A DNA stretch of 64,000 nt from SB25 sp029560875. Lineage in GTDB: Bacteria; Bacteroidota; Bacteroidia; Bacteroidales; Tenuifilaceae. Below are positions 9,013-16,913 of this stretch, piece by piece; positions within the stretch are counted from its first letter, which is position 1, and each line of letters opens with the position of its first letter. The stretch lies in the NCBI GenBank assembly GCA_035388225.1, contig DAOOPM010000001.1, positions 186,001 to 250,000 of the forward strand, read 5' to 3'. The position numbers and the translations under genes are program-made. The notes beneath the pieces were generated by a model. It did no database searches and had not been told where the DNA came from. It saw nothing but the letters and a program-made list of their open reading frames with translations.

Positions 9013-9509
9013 TGCCCTTTCCTCATCTTCTCCCAAACCTCCATATCCTTAATATTCTGGCCATCTACCACAAAACGAATTGCTGTTTTAACAGCATGGA
9101 AACCACTATTACCAGCAGCTCCAGGATTAATGTACAGAAAATTGTGCTTCTTATCGAATTTTACTTTCAGGATATGGCTATGCCCACATACAAATATATT
9201 GGCCTGGAGCGTTTCAATAAGTGGTTTCGCTTGAATATCGTACCTTCCAGGAGTACCTCCAATATGTGTCATTAGCACTTTAACCTCTTCAACTTTGAAA
9301 TGCAAAAAGTTAGGATAACTTATCCTTATTCTGTGGTCATCAATATTCCCATGAACAGCACGCAAAGGCTTAAATTTTGATATTCTATCAGCTAACTCCA
9401 ATGAGCCAATATCGCCTGCATGCCAAATTTCATCGCAATCTGCAAAAAACACATCCAAACCCTCATCCCAAAAACCATGAGTATCAGACAAAACACCAAT
9501 TTTCTTCAT
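9009..9509 (-). CDS. Metallophosphoesterase, YfcE/MJ0936 family
   Basis: This is a small (166 residues) calcineurin-like phosphodiesterase of the YfcE/MJ0936 type, cytoplasmic. The metal-binding signature is complete and in order: SDTHG at 8-12, HAGDIG at about 31-36, HGNID at about 54-58, THIGG and CGHSH toward the C terminus. Family members hydrolyse model phosphodiesters, but physiological substrates are usually unknown. The 3' end overlaps the 3' end of the convergent large gene by 4 bp (TTAA serves as stop on both strands). Confidence 0.9.
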   Translation of the reverse strand: MKKIGVLSDTHGFWDEGLDVFFADCDEIWHAGDIGSLELADRISKFKPLRAVHGNIDDHRIRISYPNFLHFKVEEVKVLMTHIGGTPGRYDIQAKPLIETLQANIFVCGHSHILKVKFDKKHNFLYINPGAAGNSGFHAVKTAIRFVVDGQNIKDMEVWEKMRKGH

Positions 9510-9598
9510 TAAATGCAGACTTTAGAAATTAAACATCACCAAAATTAAACGATATTTTTTCTCTATCCTAAACTTTAAAAATAATGAAGTATTCAAAA

Positions 9599-9640
9599 AT
9601 CTGATGTCTGACATCTGATGTCTGATATCTATTAACTATT
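9599..9640. repeat. Period-7 array upstream of rsmE
   Basis: CTGA recurs at 9601, 9608, 9615 and 9622, followed by CTAT at 9629 and 9636. This gives five to six units of CTGATGT-type sequence in exact 7-bp register. It runs into the rsmE -7 element. Confidence 0.6.
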
Positions 9641-9644
9641 TTTG
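9637..9644 (+). promoter_or_regulatory. rsmE promoter -7 element
   Basis: TATTTTTG fits TAnnTTTG and lies 22 bp before the rsmE ATG. Confidence 0.45.
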
Positions 9645-9666
9645 AAATGACAAAAAAAACGAACAG

Positions 9667-10365
9667 ATGCACATTTTTTACGCTCCCGATATTGCAGGCA
9701 ATACATACACTCTACCCGAGGAAGAGTCGAAACATTGTATACGAGTATTAAGGCTAAATGCTGGTGATGAGATAACATTGATAGATGGAAAAGGGAATCT
9801 TTTTACGGCAAGCATTGCTAATTCGAACCCCAAGCGTTGCGAGGTAATTGTAACCGATGTGAAAACAGAGTTTGGCAAGCGCAATTTTTACCTACACATA
9901 GCTATTGCTCCTACCAAGAATATTGAACGCCTAGAATGGTTCCTCGAAAAAGCAACAGAAATTGGCGTTGATGAAATTACACCAATACTTTGCGACCGTT
10001 CAGAACGTAAGGTTGTAAACAACGATAGGCTCGATAAAATAATTATTTCAGCTGTAAAGCAATCAATCAAGGCTTACGTTCCAAAGTTAAATGAGATGAT
10101 TTCGCTTAAGCAATTTTTGAATCAGAATATCGAAGGGCAAAAATTTATTGCTCACTGCAATAGTTGGGACTTACCACCCCTAAAGGACAACTTACAACCA
10201 AACTCAAAAGTTACAATACTTATTGGCCCAGAAGGCGATTTTACACCATCGGAAGTCGAACAGTCCGTGAGTAAGGGTTATGAAGAAATTAGCCTTGGAA
10301 CATCACGCTTAAGAACAGAGACTGCTGGGATTGTTGCTTGCCATACCGTTAATCTATTCAATTGA
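9667..10365 (+). CDS. rsmE: 16S rRNA (uracil(1498)-N(3))-methyltransferase
   Basis: RsmE methylates N3 of U1498 in 16S rRNA. The 232-residue protein has the N-terminal PUA-like domain (HCIRVLRLNAGDEITLIDG, about 23-41) and a C-terminal SPOUT knot domain. The SPOUT signatures are IGPEGDFTPSE near 188-198 and LGTSRLRTETA near 212-222, the SAM-binding trefoil loops. Length and motif order are standard. It is a single gene: the next genes are on the opposite strand. Confidence 0.95.
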   Translation: MHIFYAPDIAGNTYTLPEEESKHCIRVLRLNAGDEITLIDGKGNLFTASIANSNPKRCEVIVTDVKTEFGKRNFYLHIAIAPTKNIERLEWFLEKATEIGVDEITPILCDRSERKVVNNDRLDKIIISAVKQSIKAYVPKLNEMISLKQFLNQNIEGQKFIAHCNSWDLPPLKDNLQPNSKVTILIGPEGDFTPSEVEQSVSKGYEEISLGTSRLRTETAGIVACHTVNLFN

Positions 10366-10372
10366 CATCTGA

Positions 10373-10588
10373 TTACCCCACAAAAAAATCTAAAACATTA
10401 AGTGCCTTGCTTGCCGGAACTTGATAGAACTCAGTGTATTTACATTTCATGCAAGTAAACGAACTGAATTTCCTATTCTGAATATTAAAAATCTTAGTGA
10501 TTATACTACCAGCAATGTACGCTTCGCCAAGTTCAAAATCCTTACCCCCACACTTGGGACAGGGATTTTTTGATTTAACTATTCTCAT
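10373..10588 (-). CDS. Small zinc-ribbon protein
   Basis: A 71-residue protein starting MRIVKSKNPCPKCGG. Two CxxC pairs (CPKC at about 10-13 and CMKC at about 46-49) form a zinc ribbon, with a hydrophobic middle (YIAGSIITKIFNI). The frame stays open upstream, but that extension (to 10747) lies inside the overlapping gene and reads as low-complexity sequence, so the internal ATG is the better start. It overlaps the ribbon-helix-helix gene by 14 bp, indicating translational coupling in a three-gene operon with an SPFH protein. Function is unknown; nucleic-acid or protein binding is likely. Confidence 0.7.
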   Translation of the reverse strand: MRIVKSKNPCPKCGGKDFELGEAYIAGSIITKIFNIQNRKFSSFTCMKCKYTEFYQVPASKALNVLDFFVG

Positions 10589-10778
10589 TTTCTTGTTTAT
10601 TTGAGTTCTTGTCATCTTTGTTTTTCGGAGATTTCCAGCGGCCTGACTTCTTAAGCGCCTGGTCGATAATCCATTCCAACTGGCCGTTGGTGCTGCGGAA
10701 CTCGTCCGCAGCCCATTTCTCCAGTGCATCCATTTTATCTGGGTCAATCCTTAGTACAAACGATTTTTTTTTCGACAT
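10575..10778 (-). CDS. Arc-type ribbon-helix-helix protein
   Basis: A 67-residue protein with an N-terminal Arc/RHH pattern: a basic beta strand (KKKSFVLRIDPDKMDALEKW) followed by two helices with FRSTNGQLEWIIDQAL. The C-terminal tail is charged. Such Arc-like proteins dimerise and bind DNA, or act as small adaptor modules. It starts 3 bp after the SPFH gene stop and overlaps the zinc-ribbon gene, so all three are one operon. I know this SPFH-Arc-Zn-ribbon combination as a recurrent neighbourhood, but its role is not established. It is probably not a toxin-antitoxin antitoxin, since no toxin partner is adjacent. Confidence 0.75.
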   Translation of the reverse strand: MSKKKSFVLRIDPDKMDALEKWAADEFRSTNGQLEWIIDQALKKSGRWKSPKNKDDKNSNKQENENS

Positions 10779-10781
10779 AAC

Positions 10782-11753
10782 CTACTGATGTAAAGTTCCC
10801 GCATTGATTATTGGACTTGCAGAATCCTCCGAGCAAAGCACAACCATTAGGTTACTAACCATTGCAGCCTTTTTATCCTCATCGAACTCAATAATCTTAT
10901 CGTCGGCAAGTTTAGTTAAAGCTAGCTTAACCATACCTACAGCACCATCAACTATTTTTTCACGGGCAGCAATAATAGCATCGGCTTGCTGACGGCGTAG
11001 CATAACTGCAGCAATCTCAGGAGCATATGCTAGATAATTAATTCTTGCCTCAATCACCTCAATTCCTGCAATTGCAAGGCGTTCATTCATTTGTTGCTCC
11101 AGAATCTGGTTAATCTCTTCGCCATTCGACCTTAATGTCATTTCGCTATCAACGCTGGTTCCCGAATGGTCGTATGAGTATAATCCTGCAACGTAGCGCA
11201 ATGCGGCGTCGCATTGAATTTTAACGAAGTTTTGATAGGCCATCATCTTCTCATTTAACTTTGCGGTTGCAGTTGCTCCCGCAACATTGGCTGCCATCGA
11301 AGCATTATCGACATGGAACGATGCCTTATAAGTATCTGCCAAACGCCAAACCACCACAACGCCAATCATCACTGGATTACCAGTTTTATCGTTTACCTTA
11401 ATTGGCTCTGCATCGAGGTTACGAGCACGGAGCGTCAGTCTTTTCTTGGCATAGAAAGGATTAACCCAAAAGAAACCGTTATCCTTAATTGTTCCCTCAT
11501 ACTTACCAAAGAAAACCATTACACGAGCTTCGTTGGGCTCAATTTGCATAAACCCTGCCCAGAAAATCAGATTCAAGATAAACGAAAAGCCTAGAGATAT
11601 GCCATAAATGGCTCCTTGGGTATCAGTTAAGTATGGAGACGATACCAAACGAACAAAAAAGAAGATTATTCCGAAAAGGAAAAGAATATTAAAGAGCAAC
11701 ATAAAAATACCGGACAATCTAAGTCCACTAAATTTTTCTTCAGTTGTTTTCAT
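10782..11753 (-). CDS. SPFH/Band 7 domain membrane protein
   Basis: A 323-residue stomatin/prohibitin-like protein. Two hydrophobic helices lie at about residues 13-35 and 47-68. They are followed by a Band 7 domain starting at about 70 (IEPNEARVMVFFGKYEGT) and running to about 250, then the charged helical segment LRRQQADAIIAAREKIVDGAV typical of SPFH proteins. SPFH proteins form membrane scaffolds that organise lipid domains or proteases. Unlike FloT or HflK/C operons there is no NfeD or protease partner. The partners are an RHH protein and a zinc-ribbon protein on the same transcript. Confidence 0.9.
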   Translation of the reverse strand: MKTTEEKFSGLRLSGIFMLLFNILFLFGIIFFFVRLVSSPYLTDTQGAIYGISLGFSFILNLIFWAGFMQIEPNEARVMVFFGKYEGTIKDNGFFWVNPFYAKKRLTLRARNLDAEPIKVNDKTGNPVMIGVVVVWRLADTYKASFHVDNASMAANVAGATATAKLNEKMMAYQNFVKIQCDAALRYVAGLYSYDHSGTSVDSEMTLRSNGEEINQILEQQMNERLAIAGIEVIEARINYLAYAPEIAAVMLRRQQADAIIAAREKIVDGAVGMVKLALTKLADDKIIEFDEDKKAAMVSNLMVVLCSEDSASPIINAGTLHQ

Positions 11754-11821
11754 AGTTTAAATTTTGAGTGATATTATTTTGATATCACAAATATATCATT
11801 TTAATTTTTGAAAAATCAAGA

Positions 11822-11850
11822 AAAAACCGGAAAATATTTTCCGGTTTTTA
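11822..11850 (-). terminator. Rho-independent terminator
   Basis: A perfect palindrome, AAAAACCGGAAAAT / ATTTTCCGGTTTTT, lies between the small gene at 11848 and the SPFH gene. On the minus strand it is followed by a T-rich stretch. It touches the stop codon of the upstream small gene. Confidence 0.75.
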
Positions 11851-12060
11851 AAAATTTAGCTTTTCCATAATCCGTTTAACGGAATCATCAGGAATCTTTG
11901 GTGTTAACGCTTCAAGTTGATTCATAAGCGCTTTAAGCCTTTCAATCTCCTTGGTCAATGGGAATGGCAATTGAATTATAGTATGATTTGAATATCCGTC
12001 CCCATTATTGTATGTTTTCCTGATGTAAAGTAGTTGTGTATAGATTCTATTCATAGGCAT
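11848..12060 (-). CDS. Hypothetical small protein
   Basis: A 70-residue product starting MPMNRIYTQLLYIR. It is polar, with a C-terminal amphipathic helix (LTKEIERLKALMNQLEAL). The frame continues upstream to 12192, but the first 44 codons of that longer form read through an inverted repeat (12124-12222), so the later ATG is preferred. No family is recognised. It ends at a strong terminator, which supports a real transcript. It lies downstream of the ECF sigma factor gene on the same strand. Confidence 0.45.
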   Translation of the reverse strand: MPMNRIYTQLLYIRKTYNNGDGYSNHTIIQLPFPLTKEIERLKALMNQLEALTPKIPDDSVKRIMEKLNF

Positions 12061-12123
12061 CTTTTTCTGTAATAACGGAAATGAACTTCCAATTATTGTA
12101 TAAAAAAGTGCTATTAATTTTAA

Positions 12124-12222
12124 AATGATAGAACACTGATGAACACAAATTAAACAGACTTGCACAGCCAAACTAACTATAAATTTGCGCAAATCTGTTC
12201 TATCCGTGTAATTTGTGCTCTA
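12124..12222. repeat. Inverted repeat between small ORF and ECF sigma gene
   Basis: On the plus strand GAACACAAATTAAACAGAC occurs at about 12135-12153. On the minus strand the related GAGCACAAATTACACGG starts at 12222, with further matches AGAACA and CAGATTTG. The arms are imperfect and face each other. Sequences of this wording recur between genes in Bacteroidota, and I interpret it as a dispersed repeat. Confidence 0.5.
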
Positions 12223-12223
12223 C

Positions 12224-12817
12224 TTAAAACCCAAACTCAAGGTTTAAATTCTTCTCCTTAACTGTTTTTCGGAGATTTATTAGCGCATATCTCATTCTAC
12301 CCAGCGCAGTATTTATGCTAACGTTAGTTAACTCCGCAATTTCCTTAAAACTTAAATCGCCATAGTAACGGAGCATTATCACCTCTTTCTGGTCATCGGG
12401 TAATTTGTCGATAAGCATTCTAACTTCATCCAAAACCCTATCGAACACCATTGCCTGCTCTACATTCATCTCGGCAAAACGAGGTGAACTGAATAAATCG
12501 ACAGGTGAATCTTCGTTGGAAACCTCGCGGTACTGCTTGTTATGACGAAAATGGTCAATCACCAGATTATGCGCTATGCGCATTAACCAGGACTGGAAAC
12601 GGTTGTTCTCCGAGTATCGTCCTTCTTTTAACGAGCGAATAACCTTCACAAAGGTCTCCTGCATTAAGTCTTCTGCCAAATGGGGTTTGCGCACCATCAT
12701 TAAAATGTAGGTGTACACTTTTCTCTCATGACGCTTAATAAGCATCTCCAACGCGGCATTACTACCATTGATGATTTCCGACAGAAGCTCTTGGTCGGTG
12801 GTGTGGTTTGCATTCAC
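12224..12817 (-). CDS. RNA polymerase sigma factor, ECF (sigma-70 family)
   Basis: A 197-residue extracytoplasmic-function sigma factor. Region 2 runs over about residues 20-90 and includes AEDLMQETFVKVIRSL and the promoter-melting segment FQSWLMRIAHNLVIDHFR. Region 4 (about 130-185) has the HTH SFKEIAELTNVSINTALGR. The start is GTG at 12817 and is supported by an unusually strong Shine-Dalgarno (AGGAGG, 12823-12828) 5 nt away. No anti-sigma gene with a transmembrane segment lies downstream, so control must come from elsewhere. Its regulon cannot be told from the window. Confidence 0.93.
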   Translation of the reverse strand: MNANHTTDQELLSEIINGSNAALEMLIKRHERKVYTYILMMVRKPHLAEDLMQETFVKVIRSLKEGRYSENNRFQSWLMRIAHNLVIDHFRHNKQYREVSNEDSPVDLFSSPRFAEMNVEQAMVFDRVLDEVRMLIDKLPDDQKEVIMLRYYGDLSFKEIAELTNVSINTALGRMRYALINLRKTVKEKNLNLEFGF

Positions 12818-12963
12818 GGCAACCTCCTCTTATTTTGGTTAACGTGTAGAGCTTCTATCTATAGGCAATCAGTTTAAAGTGTTTGTAGTATTATTATACC
12901 ATTTATTGTGCCAAGTAAGCTAATTTTTCTGAAATAATCAAAATTGCTTTAGTATTTTATACA

Positions 12964-12971
12964 TACTTTTG
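12964..12971 (+). promoter_or_regulatory. Promoter -7 element of the DUF1648 gene
   Basis: TACTTTTG fits TAnnTTTG. It ends 7 bp before the ATG at 12979, so the transcript would be nearly leaderless, or translation would start at the in-frame ATG at 13000. Confidence 0.4.
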
Positions 12972-12978
12972 ATACAAA

Positions 12979-13530
12979 ATGTTTCCGAATTCCATAAATA
13001 TGAATACAAAATCCTTTAACAAGAAACCACGTCAACCATTCATAAAGATTGAAATGAGTTTGGCAGATAAAATTATCGAAGCAATTATTTGGGCGTTAAT
13101 ACTTGGATTTTGGACTTATACAATTGTTATTTACTGCAAACTTCCTGAAAGTATTCCATCGCACATTAATGAATTTGGCGAAGCGGCTGATTACAAACAG
13201 AAATTTACATTATTCCTCCTTCCTTCAATTAGCACCATCATTGTAACTGTACTCTCAATATTTAACCAAAAACCCCACCTATTTAACTACCCTATTGAAA
13301 TTACAGACACAAATGCACGCAATCAATACTATTTAGGTGTAAAGATGATACGAACACTAAAACTTTGCATTACAGTTGAACATATCCTAATATCATTATA
13401 CTCATCGCAGCAAACATTAGGAAATATCAACGGACTAGGAAAGTTTTCGGTTCTTTTCACTCCGTTTTTAATGATTTTAATTCTTGGCCCAATTATTTAC
13501 TATATAGTTCAGATGTACAGATATAGATAA
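12979..13530 (+). CDS. DUF1648 domain membrane protein
   Basis: A membrane protein of 183 residues (176 from the alternative ATG at 13000). The first helix lies at about 34-52, followed by the DUF1648 signature LPESIPSHINEFGEAADYKQK (split here by position: Leu-Pro at 53-54, His-Ile-Asn near 60, Gly-Glu-Ala-Ala-Asp near 64). Further helices lie at about 77-94, 125-140 and 155-178. DUF1648 proteins (SdpI-related) are small integral membrane proteins, in some cases immunity proteins or signal transducers. No peptide-toxin partner is seen here. It is monocistronic, with its own -7 element. Confidence 0.8.
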   Translation: MFPNSINMNTKSFNKKPRQPFIKIEMSLADKIIEAIIWALILGFWTYTIVIYCKLPESIPSHINEFGEAADYKQKFTLFLLPSISTIIVTVLSIFNQKPHLFNYPIEITDTNARNQYYLGVKMIRTLKLCITVEHILISLYSSQQTLGNINGLGKFSVLFTPFLMILILGPIIYYIVQMYRYR

Positions 13531-13597
13531 TCAGCCTACCTCTGACTTATCTATCTTTTTTAACCAACAATCTTCAACTTATTCTCCTAATAACCGC

Positions 13598-13605
13598 TAT
13601 CTTTG
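13598..13605 (+). promoter_or_regulatory. uvrA promoter -7 element
   Basis: TATCTTTG fits TAnnTTTG and lies 18 bp before the uvrA ATG at 13624, which also argues against the earlier in-frame TTG at 13603. Confidence 0.5.
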
Positions 13606-13623
13606 CAAGTTAATTTTTGGCAA

Positions 13624-16416
13624 ATGGCGGTTCAAGATAAAAATGTTATATCGATAAAAGGGGCTAGGGTTCATAACCTTAAGAATATAAGCCTCGATAT
13701 TCCTCGTAATAAACTCATTGTAATAACAGGCGTTTCCGGCTCGGGCAAATCGTCCTTAGCTTTCGATACAATTTATGCCGAAGGGCAAAGGCGATACGTT
13801 GAAAGTTTATCATCGTACGCTAGGCAGTTCCTTGGGCGTGTTGCAAAGCCTGAGGTTGATATTATTAGTGGAATTCCACCGGCCATTGCCATTGAGCAAA
13901 AGGTAAACACTCGCAACCCGCGCTCAACCGTTGGTACATCAACTGAGATATACGATTACCTTAAGTTGCTCTTTGCCAGAATAGGGAAAACCTACTCGCC
14001 TGTTTCCGGAAAACTTGTCAAAAAGCAATCTGTTAGCGATGTGGTTAACTTTATAAGTGCTTACGATGAGGGGGTGAAAATGACCCTGCTAGCACCATTG
14101 GTGCTAAATGGCAACCCAAAAGCAAGGCTCGATGAACTTGCCCGCGAAGGTTTTACACGCGTAGAGGTGGGCGACCAAACTGTAAGGATTGATGAGGATA
14201 AAATTCGAGAATTAATCAACATTTCAGGGGCAGAATTACGCTTGGTTATCGACCGTTTTGCAGTTTCGCACGAGGAGGACTTCCTCAGTCGAATTGCCGA
14301 TTCCATTCAAACAGCGCTTGCCGAAGGCAACGGGTTCTGCTTACTTAAAATCCATCTGGACGATAAGGTCTTGGAGGAGCATTTTTCCAATATTTTTGAG
14401 GTTGATGGAATTAAGTTTGAAGAACCAACCGAGCATCTTTTCAGTTTTAACAGTCCACTTGGCGCTTGTCCAAAATGTGAAGGCTACGGTAAAGTAATAG
14501 GCATTGATGAAGATTTAGTGGTTCCCAACAGAGGCCTATCAATTTACGAGGAGGCCATTGCCTGCTGGAAAGGTGAAAGTATGAGTTGGTACAAGGATAA
14601 GTTGATTGAGCACGCTTCAAAGTACGACTTCCCTATCCATAAACCCTACTACCAACTATCCGAGGAGCAGAAACGAATACTTTGGGATGGCACACGTCAT
14701 TTCATGGGAATTTACGGCTTCTTTAGGGAATTGGAGGAAAAAAGGTATAAAATTCAGTACAGAGTTCTACTATCGCGCTATATGGGCAAAACTGTTTGCC
14801 CTGCCTGCAAGGGCTCTCGATTACGCCCCGAAGCCTCGTACGTTAAGGTGAGCAACTACACCATTCAACAAATGGTGAATATTCCAATTTCTGAGTTATT
14901 GGAGATATTCAAGGAGTTGAATTTGGATGAGCACGATGCTGGTGTTGCAAAACGTGTCCTAACGGAAATTAATAACCGTTTAGACTATATGAACAATGTT
15001 GGGCTTGGCTACCTAACACTTAATCGTTTATCGGCTACGCTTTCTGGAGGTGAATCGCAACGTATAAATTTGGCCACATCGCTTGGGAGTAGTTTGGTTG
15101 GTTCGCTTTACATTCTTGATGAACCTAGCATTGGCTTACACTCTCGCGATACTAATTTATTAATAGGTGTACTAAAGGAACTGCGTAACCTTGGTAACAC
15201 CGTCGTTGTTGTTGAGCACGATGAGGAGATAATGCGCTCGGCCGATTATATCATCGATATTGGTCCATACGCTGGCCGATTGGGTGGCGAAGTGGTTTAT
15301 GCAGGCGATATTGATGGATTGAATAAAGCTACCGATAGTCTTACCGCTAAATACCTTACCCAAAAGGAGAAAATACCTGTTCCCATTAGGCGTAGAAAAT
15401 GGAATAACAGCATAGAAATACTCGGTGCAAGGGAGAATAACCTTAAGAATATCAATGTGAAATTTCCGCTTAACGCACTAACTGTCGTAACTGGAGTTAG
15501 TGGCTCCGGAAAGTCAACATTAGTTAAAGGTATTCTCTATCCTGCACTAATAAAGCAGTTAACTGGCTCTGGCGAAAGAGCTGGCCAGTTCGATGCCATT
15601 AAGGGTGATTTTAGAGTAATTAAAGGCGTTGAAATGGTTGACCAAAATCCAATAGGAAAATCGTCGCGCAGCAACCCTGTAACCTATATAAAAGCATGGG
15701 ACGAGGTTCGCAAATTGCTCTCGGAGCAGCAGTACGCTGTAAAGAGCGGCTTTAAGCCCTCTCATTTCTCGTTCAATGTTGAAGGTGGCCGGTGCGAGGA
15801 GTGTCAAGGTGAGGGTGTAATTCACGTTGAGATGCAGTTTATGGCCGATATCACCCTTATCTGCGAGAGCTGTAAGGGAAAACGCTTCAAGGACGAAGTG
15901 CTTGAGGTAAAATACAAGGATGCCAATGTTTTCGATATCCTTGAGATGACTGTAAACCAAGCCATAGAGTTCTTCGATAATGGAAAAACATCAACAGAAC
16001 GAAAAATTGTTGACCGCTTAAAGCCATTGCAGGATGTAGGTTTGGGATATATCAAACTAGGGCAAGCATCGAGTACGTTGAGCGGTGGCGAAAGTCAACG
16101 TGTAAAACTAGCATCGTTCCTACAAAAGGATGAAAGCAATCAATCTATACTTTTCATCTTTGATGAGCCCACCACAGGATTGCATTTTAACGATATCAAA
16201 AAGTTGCTTTCTGCTTTCGATGCGCTTATCGAAAAAGGGCATAGCATAATTCTTATTGAGCACAATGTAGAAGTGATAAAGTGCGCCGACTGGGTTATTG
16301 ATTTAGGCCCTGAGGGAGGCGATGGCGGTGGGTATCTAGTTTTTGAAGGAACTCCAGAGCAGTTGGCAAAACATGATGCATCGTACACTGGAAAATTCTT
16401 GAACGATAAACTCTGA
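13624..16416 (+). CDS. uvrA: Excinuclease ABC subunit UvrA
   Basis: UvrA is the damage-recognition ATPase of nucleotide excision repair, acting with UvrB and UvrC. The 930-residue protein has the expected tandem ABC layout. There are two Walker A motifs (GVSGSGKSSLAFDT near the N terminus and GVSGSGKSTLVKG in the second half) and two LSGGESQR signatures. The zinc-binding Cys pairs are CPKC/CPAC in the first half and CEECQGEG with CESCKGKR in the second. The ATG at 13624 was chosen because upstream in-frame codons overlap the -7 element and the canonical MxxxD start follows. A strong terminator follows the stop. Confidence 0.98.
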   Translation: MAVQDKNVISIKGARVHNLKNISLDIPRNKLIVITGVSGSGKSSLAFDTIYAEGQRRYVESLSSYARQFLGRVAKPEVDIISGIPPAIAIEQKVNTRNPRSTVGTSTEIYDYLKLLFARIGKTYSPVSGKLVKKQSVSDVVNFISAYDEGVKMTLLAPLVLNGNPKARLDELAREGFTRVEVGDQTVRIDEDKIRELINISGAELRLVIDRFAVSHEEDFLSRIADSIQTALAEGNGFCLLKIHLDDKVLEEHFSNIFEVDGIKFEEPTEHLFSFNSPLGACPKCEGYGKVIGIDEDLVVPNRGLSIYEEAIACWKGESMSWYKDKLIEHASKYDFPIHKPYYQLSEEQKRILWDGTRHFMGIYGFFRELEEKRYKIQYRVLLSRYMGKTVCPACKGSRLRPEASYVKVSNYTIQQMVNIPISELLEIFKELNLDEHDAGVAKRVLTEINNRLDYMNNVGLGYLTLNRLSATLSGGESQRINLATSLGSSLVGSLYILDEPSIGLHSRDTNLLIGVLKELRNLGNTVVVVEHDEEIMRSADYIIDIGPYAGRLGGEVVYAGDIDGLNKATDSLTAKYLTQKEKIPVPIRRRKWNNSIEILGARENNLKNINVKFPLNALTVVTGVSGSGKSTLVKGILYPALIKQLTGSGERAGQFDAIKGDFRVIKGVEMVDQNPIGKSSRSNPVTYIKAWDEVRKLLSEQQYAVKSGFKPSHFSFNVEGGRCEECQGEGVIHVEMQFMADITLICESCKGKRFKDEVLEVKYKDANVFDILEMTVNQAIEFFDNGKTSTERKIVDRLKPLQDVGLGYIKLGQASSTLSGGESQRVKLASFLQKDESNQSILFIFDEPTTGLHFNDIKKLLSAFDALIEKGHSIILIEHNVEVIKCADWVIDLGPEGGDGGGYLVFEGTPEQLAKHDASYTGKFLNDKL

Positions 16417-16422
16417 AAATGA

Positions 16423-16444
16423 AAAAGCCGCAAAAGCGGCTTTT
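16423..16444 (+). terminator. uvrA terminator
   Basis: Stem AAAAGCCGC / GCGGCTTTT with an AAAA loop, followed by T-rich sequence, starts 7 bp after the uvrA stop. Confidence 0.85.
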
Positions 16445-16464
16445 ATTCATTATAAAAAAAAGTT

Positions 16465-16902
16465 TTAATCAGCCTTTAACCCAAACATAATAGCCACGCA
16501 ACCACTGGCAATTTCTGCAGATTTATCATCCGATGCAGGAACCTTTACAACAATTATTAACTGCTGTGTAGCCTCTACTTTAAAGTCCCAACTCGTAGCA
16601 TATTTATTTTTTGCATTGGAGTATAGCACCTTACGGTCCACATCCATCACTATAAACTCAACCTGAGGAATAGACTCTGAACCGCAAACGGAAATACGGT
16701 ATTCCTGACCTGCATAGAAGGTTTTGAACAACTCTGCATCTTCACCTTCGGTAAGAATTGCGGCATTAAAGTTACCATCGTGAATATATGGGTTCAACTC
16801 CAACTTACAAACCTTCTTGGCGAAGTTCTTGCATTGTGCATTTCCTGCAAAAGGAAGCAACAAAAACAGACCCAGTGTAATAATATATAGGAATGATTTC
16901 AT
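16465..16902 (-). CDS. Hypothetical secreted protein
   Basis: A 145-residue protein with a clear signal peptide (MKSFLYIITLGLFLLLPFAGNAQ, cleavage about residue 22-23). The mature part holds four Cys residues and beta-strand-like stretches ending in GCVAIMFGLKAD. No family is recognised. It lies 11 bp downstream of a lipoprotein gene on the same strand, so the two exported products are probably co-expressed. Confidence 0.75.
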   Translation of the reverse strand: MKSFLYIITLGLFLLLPFAGNAQCKNFAKKVCKLELNPYIHDGNFNAAILTEGEDAELFKTFYAGQEYRISVCGSESIPQVEFIVMDVDRKVLYSNAKNKYATSWDFKVEATQQLIIVVKVPASDDKSAEIASGCVAIMFGLKAD

Positions 16903-16913
16903 ACCAAAATAAA

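Noticed and set aside
10589..10747. Longer N terminus for the zinc-ribbon gene
   Set aside because: The extra codons overlap the RHH gene and read as low-complexity sequence. The ATG just before the CPKC motif is the natural start.
10575..10778. RHH protein as antitoxin
   Set aside because: No RelE/MazF/VapC-type toxin is next to it. Its partners are SPFH and zinc-ribbon proteins.
12061..12192. Longer N terminus for the small gene at 11848
   Set aside because: The extension is encoded by an inverted repeat; an internal ATG is more plausible.
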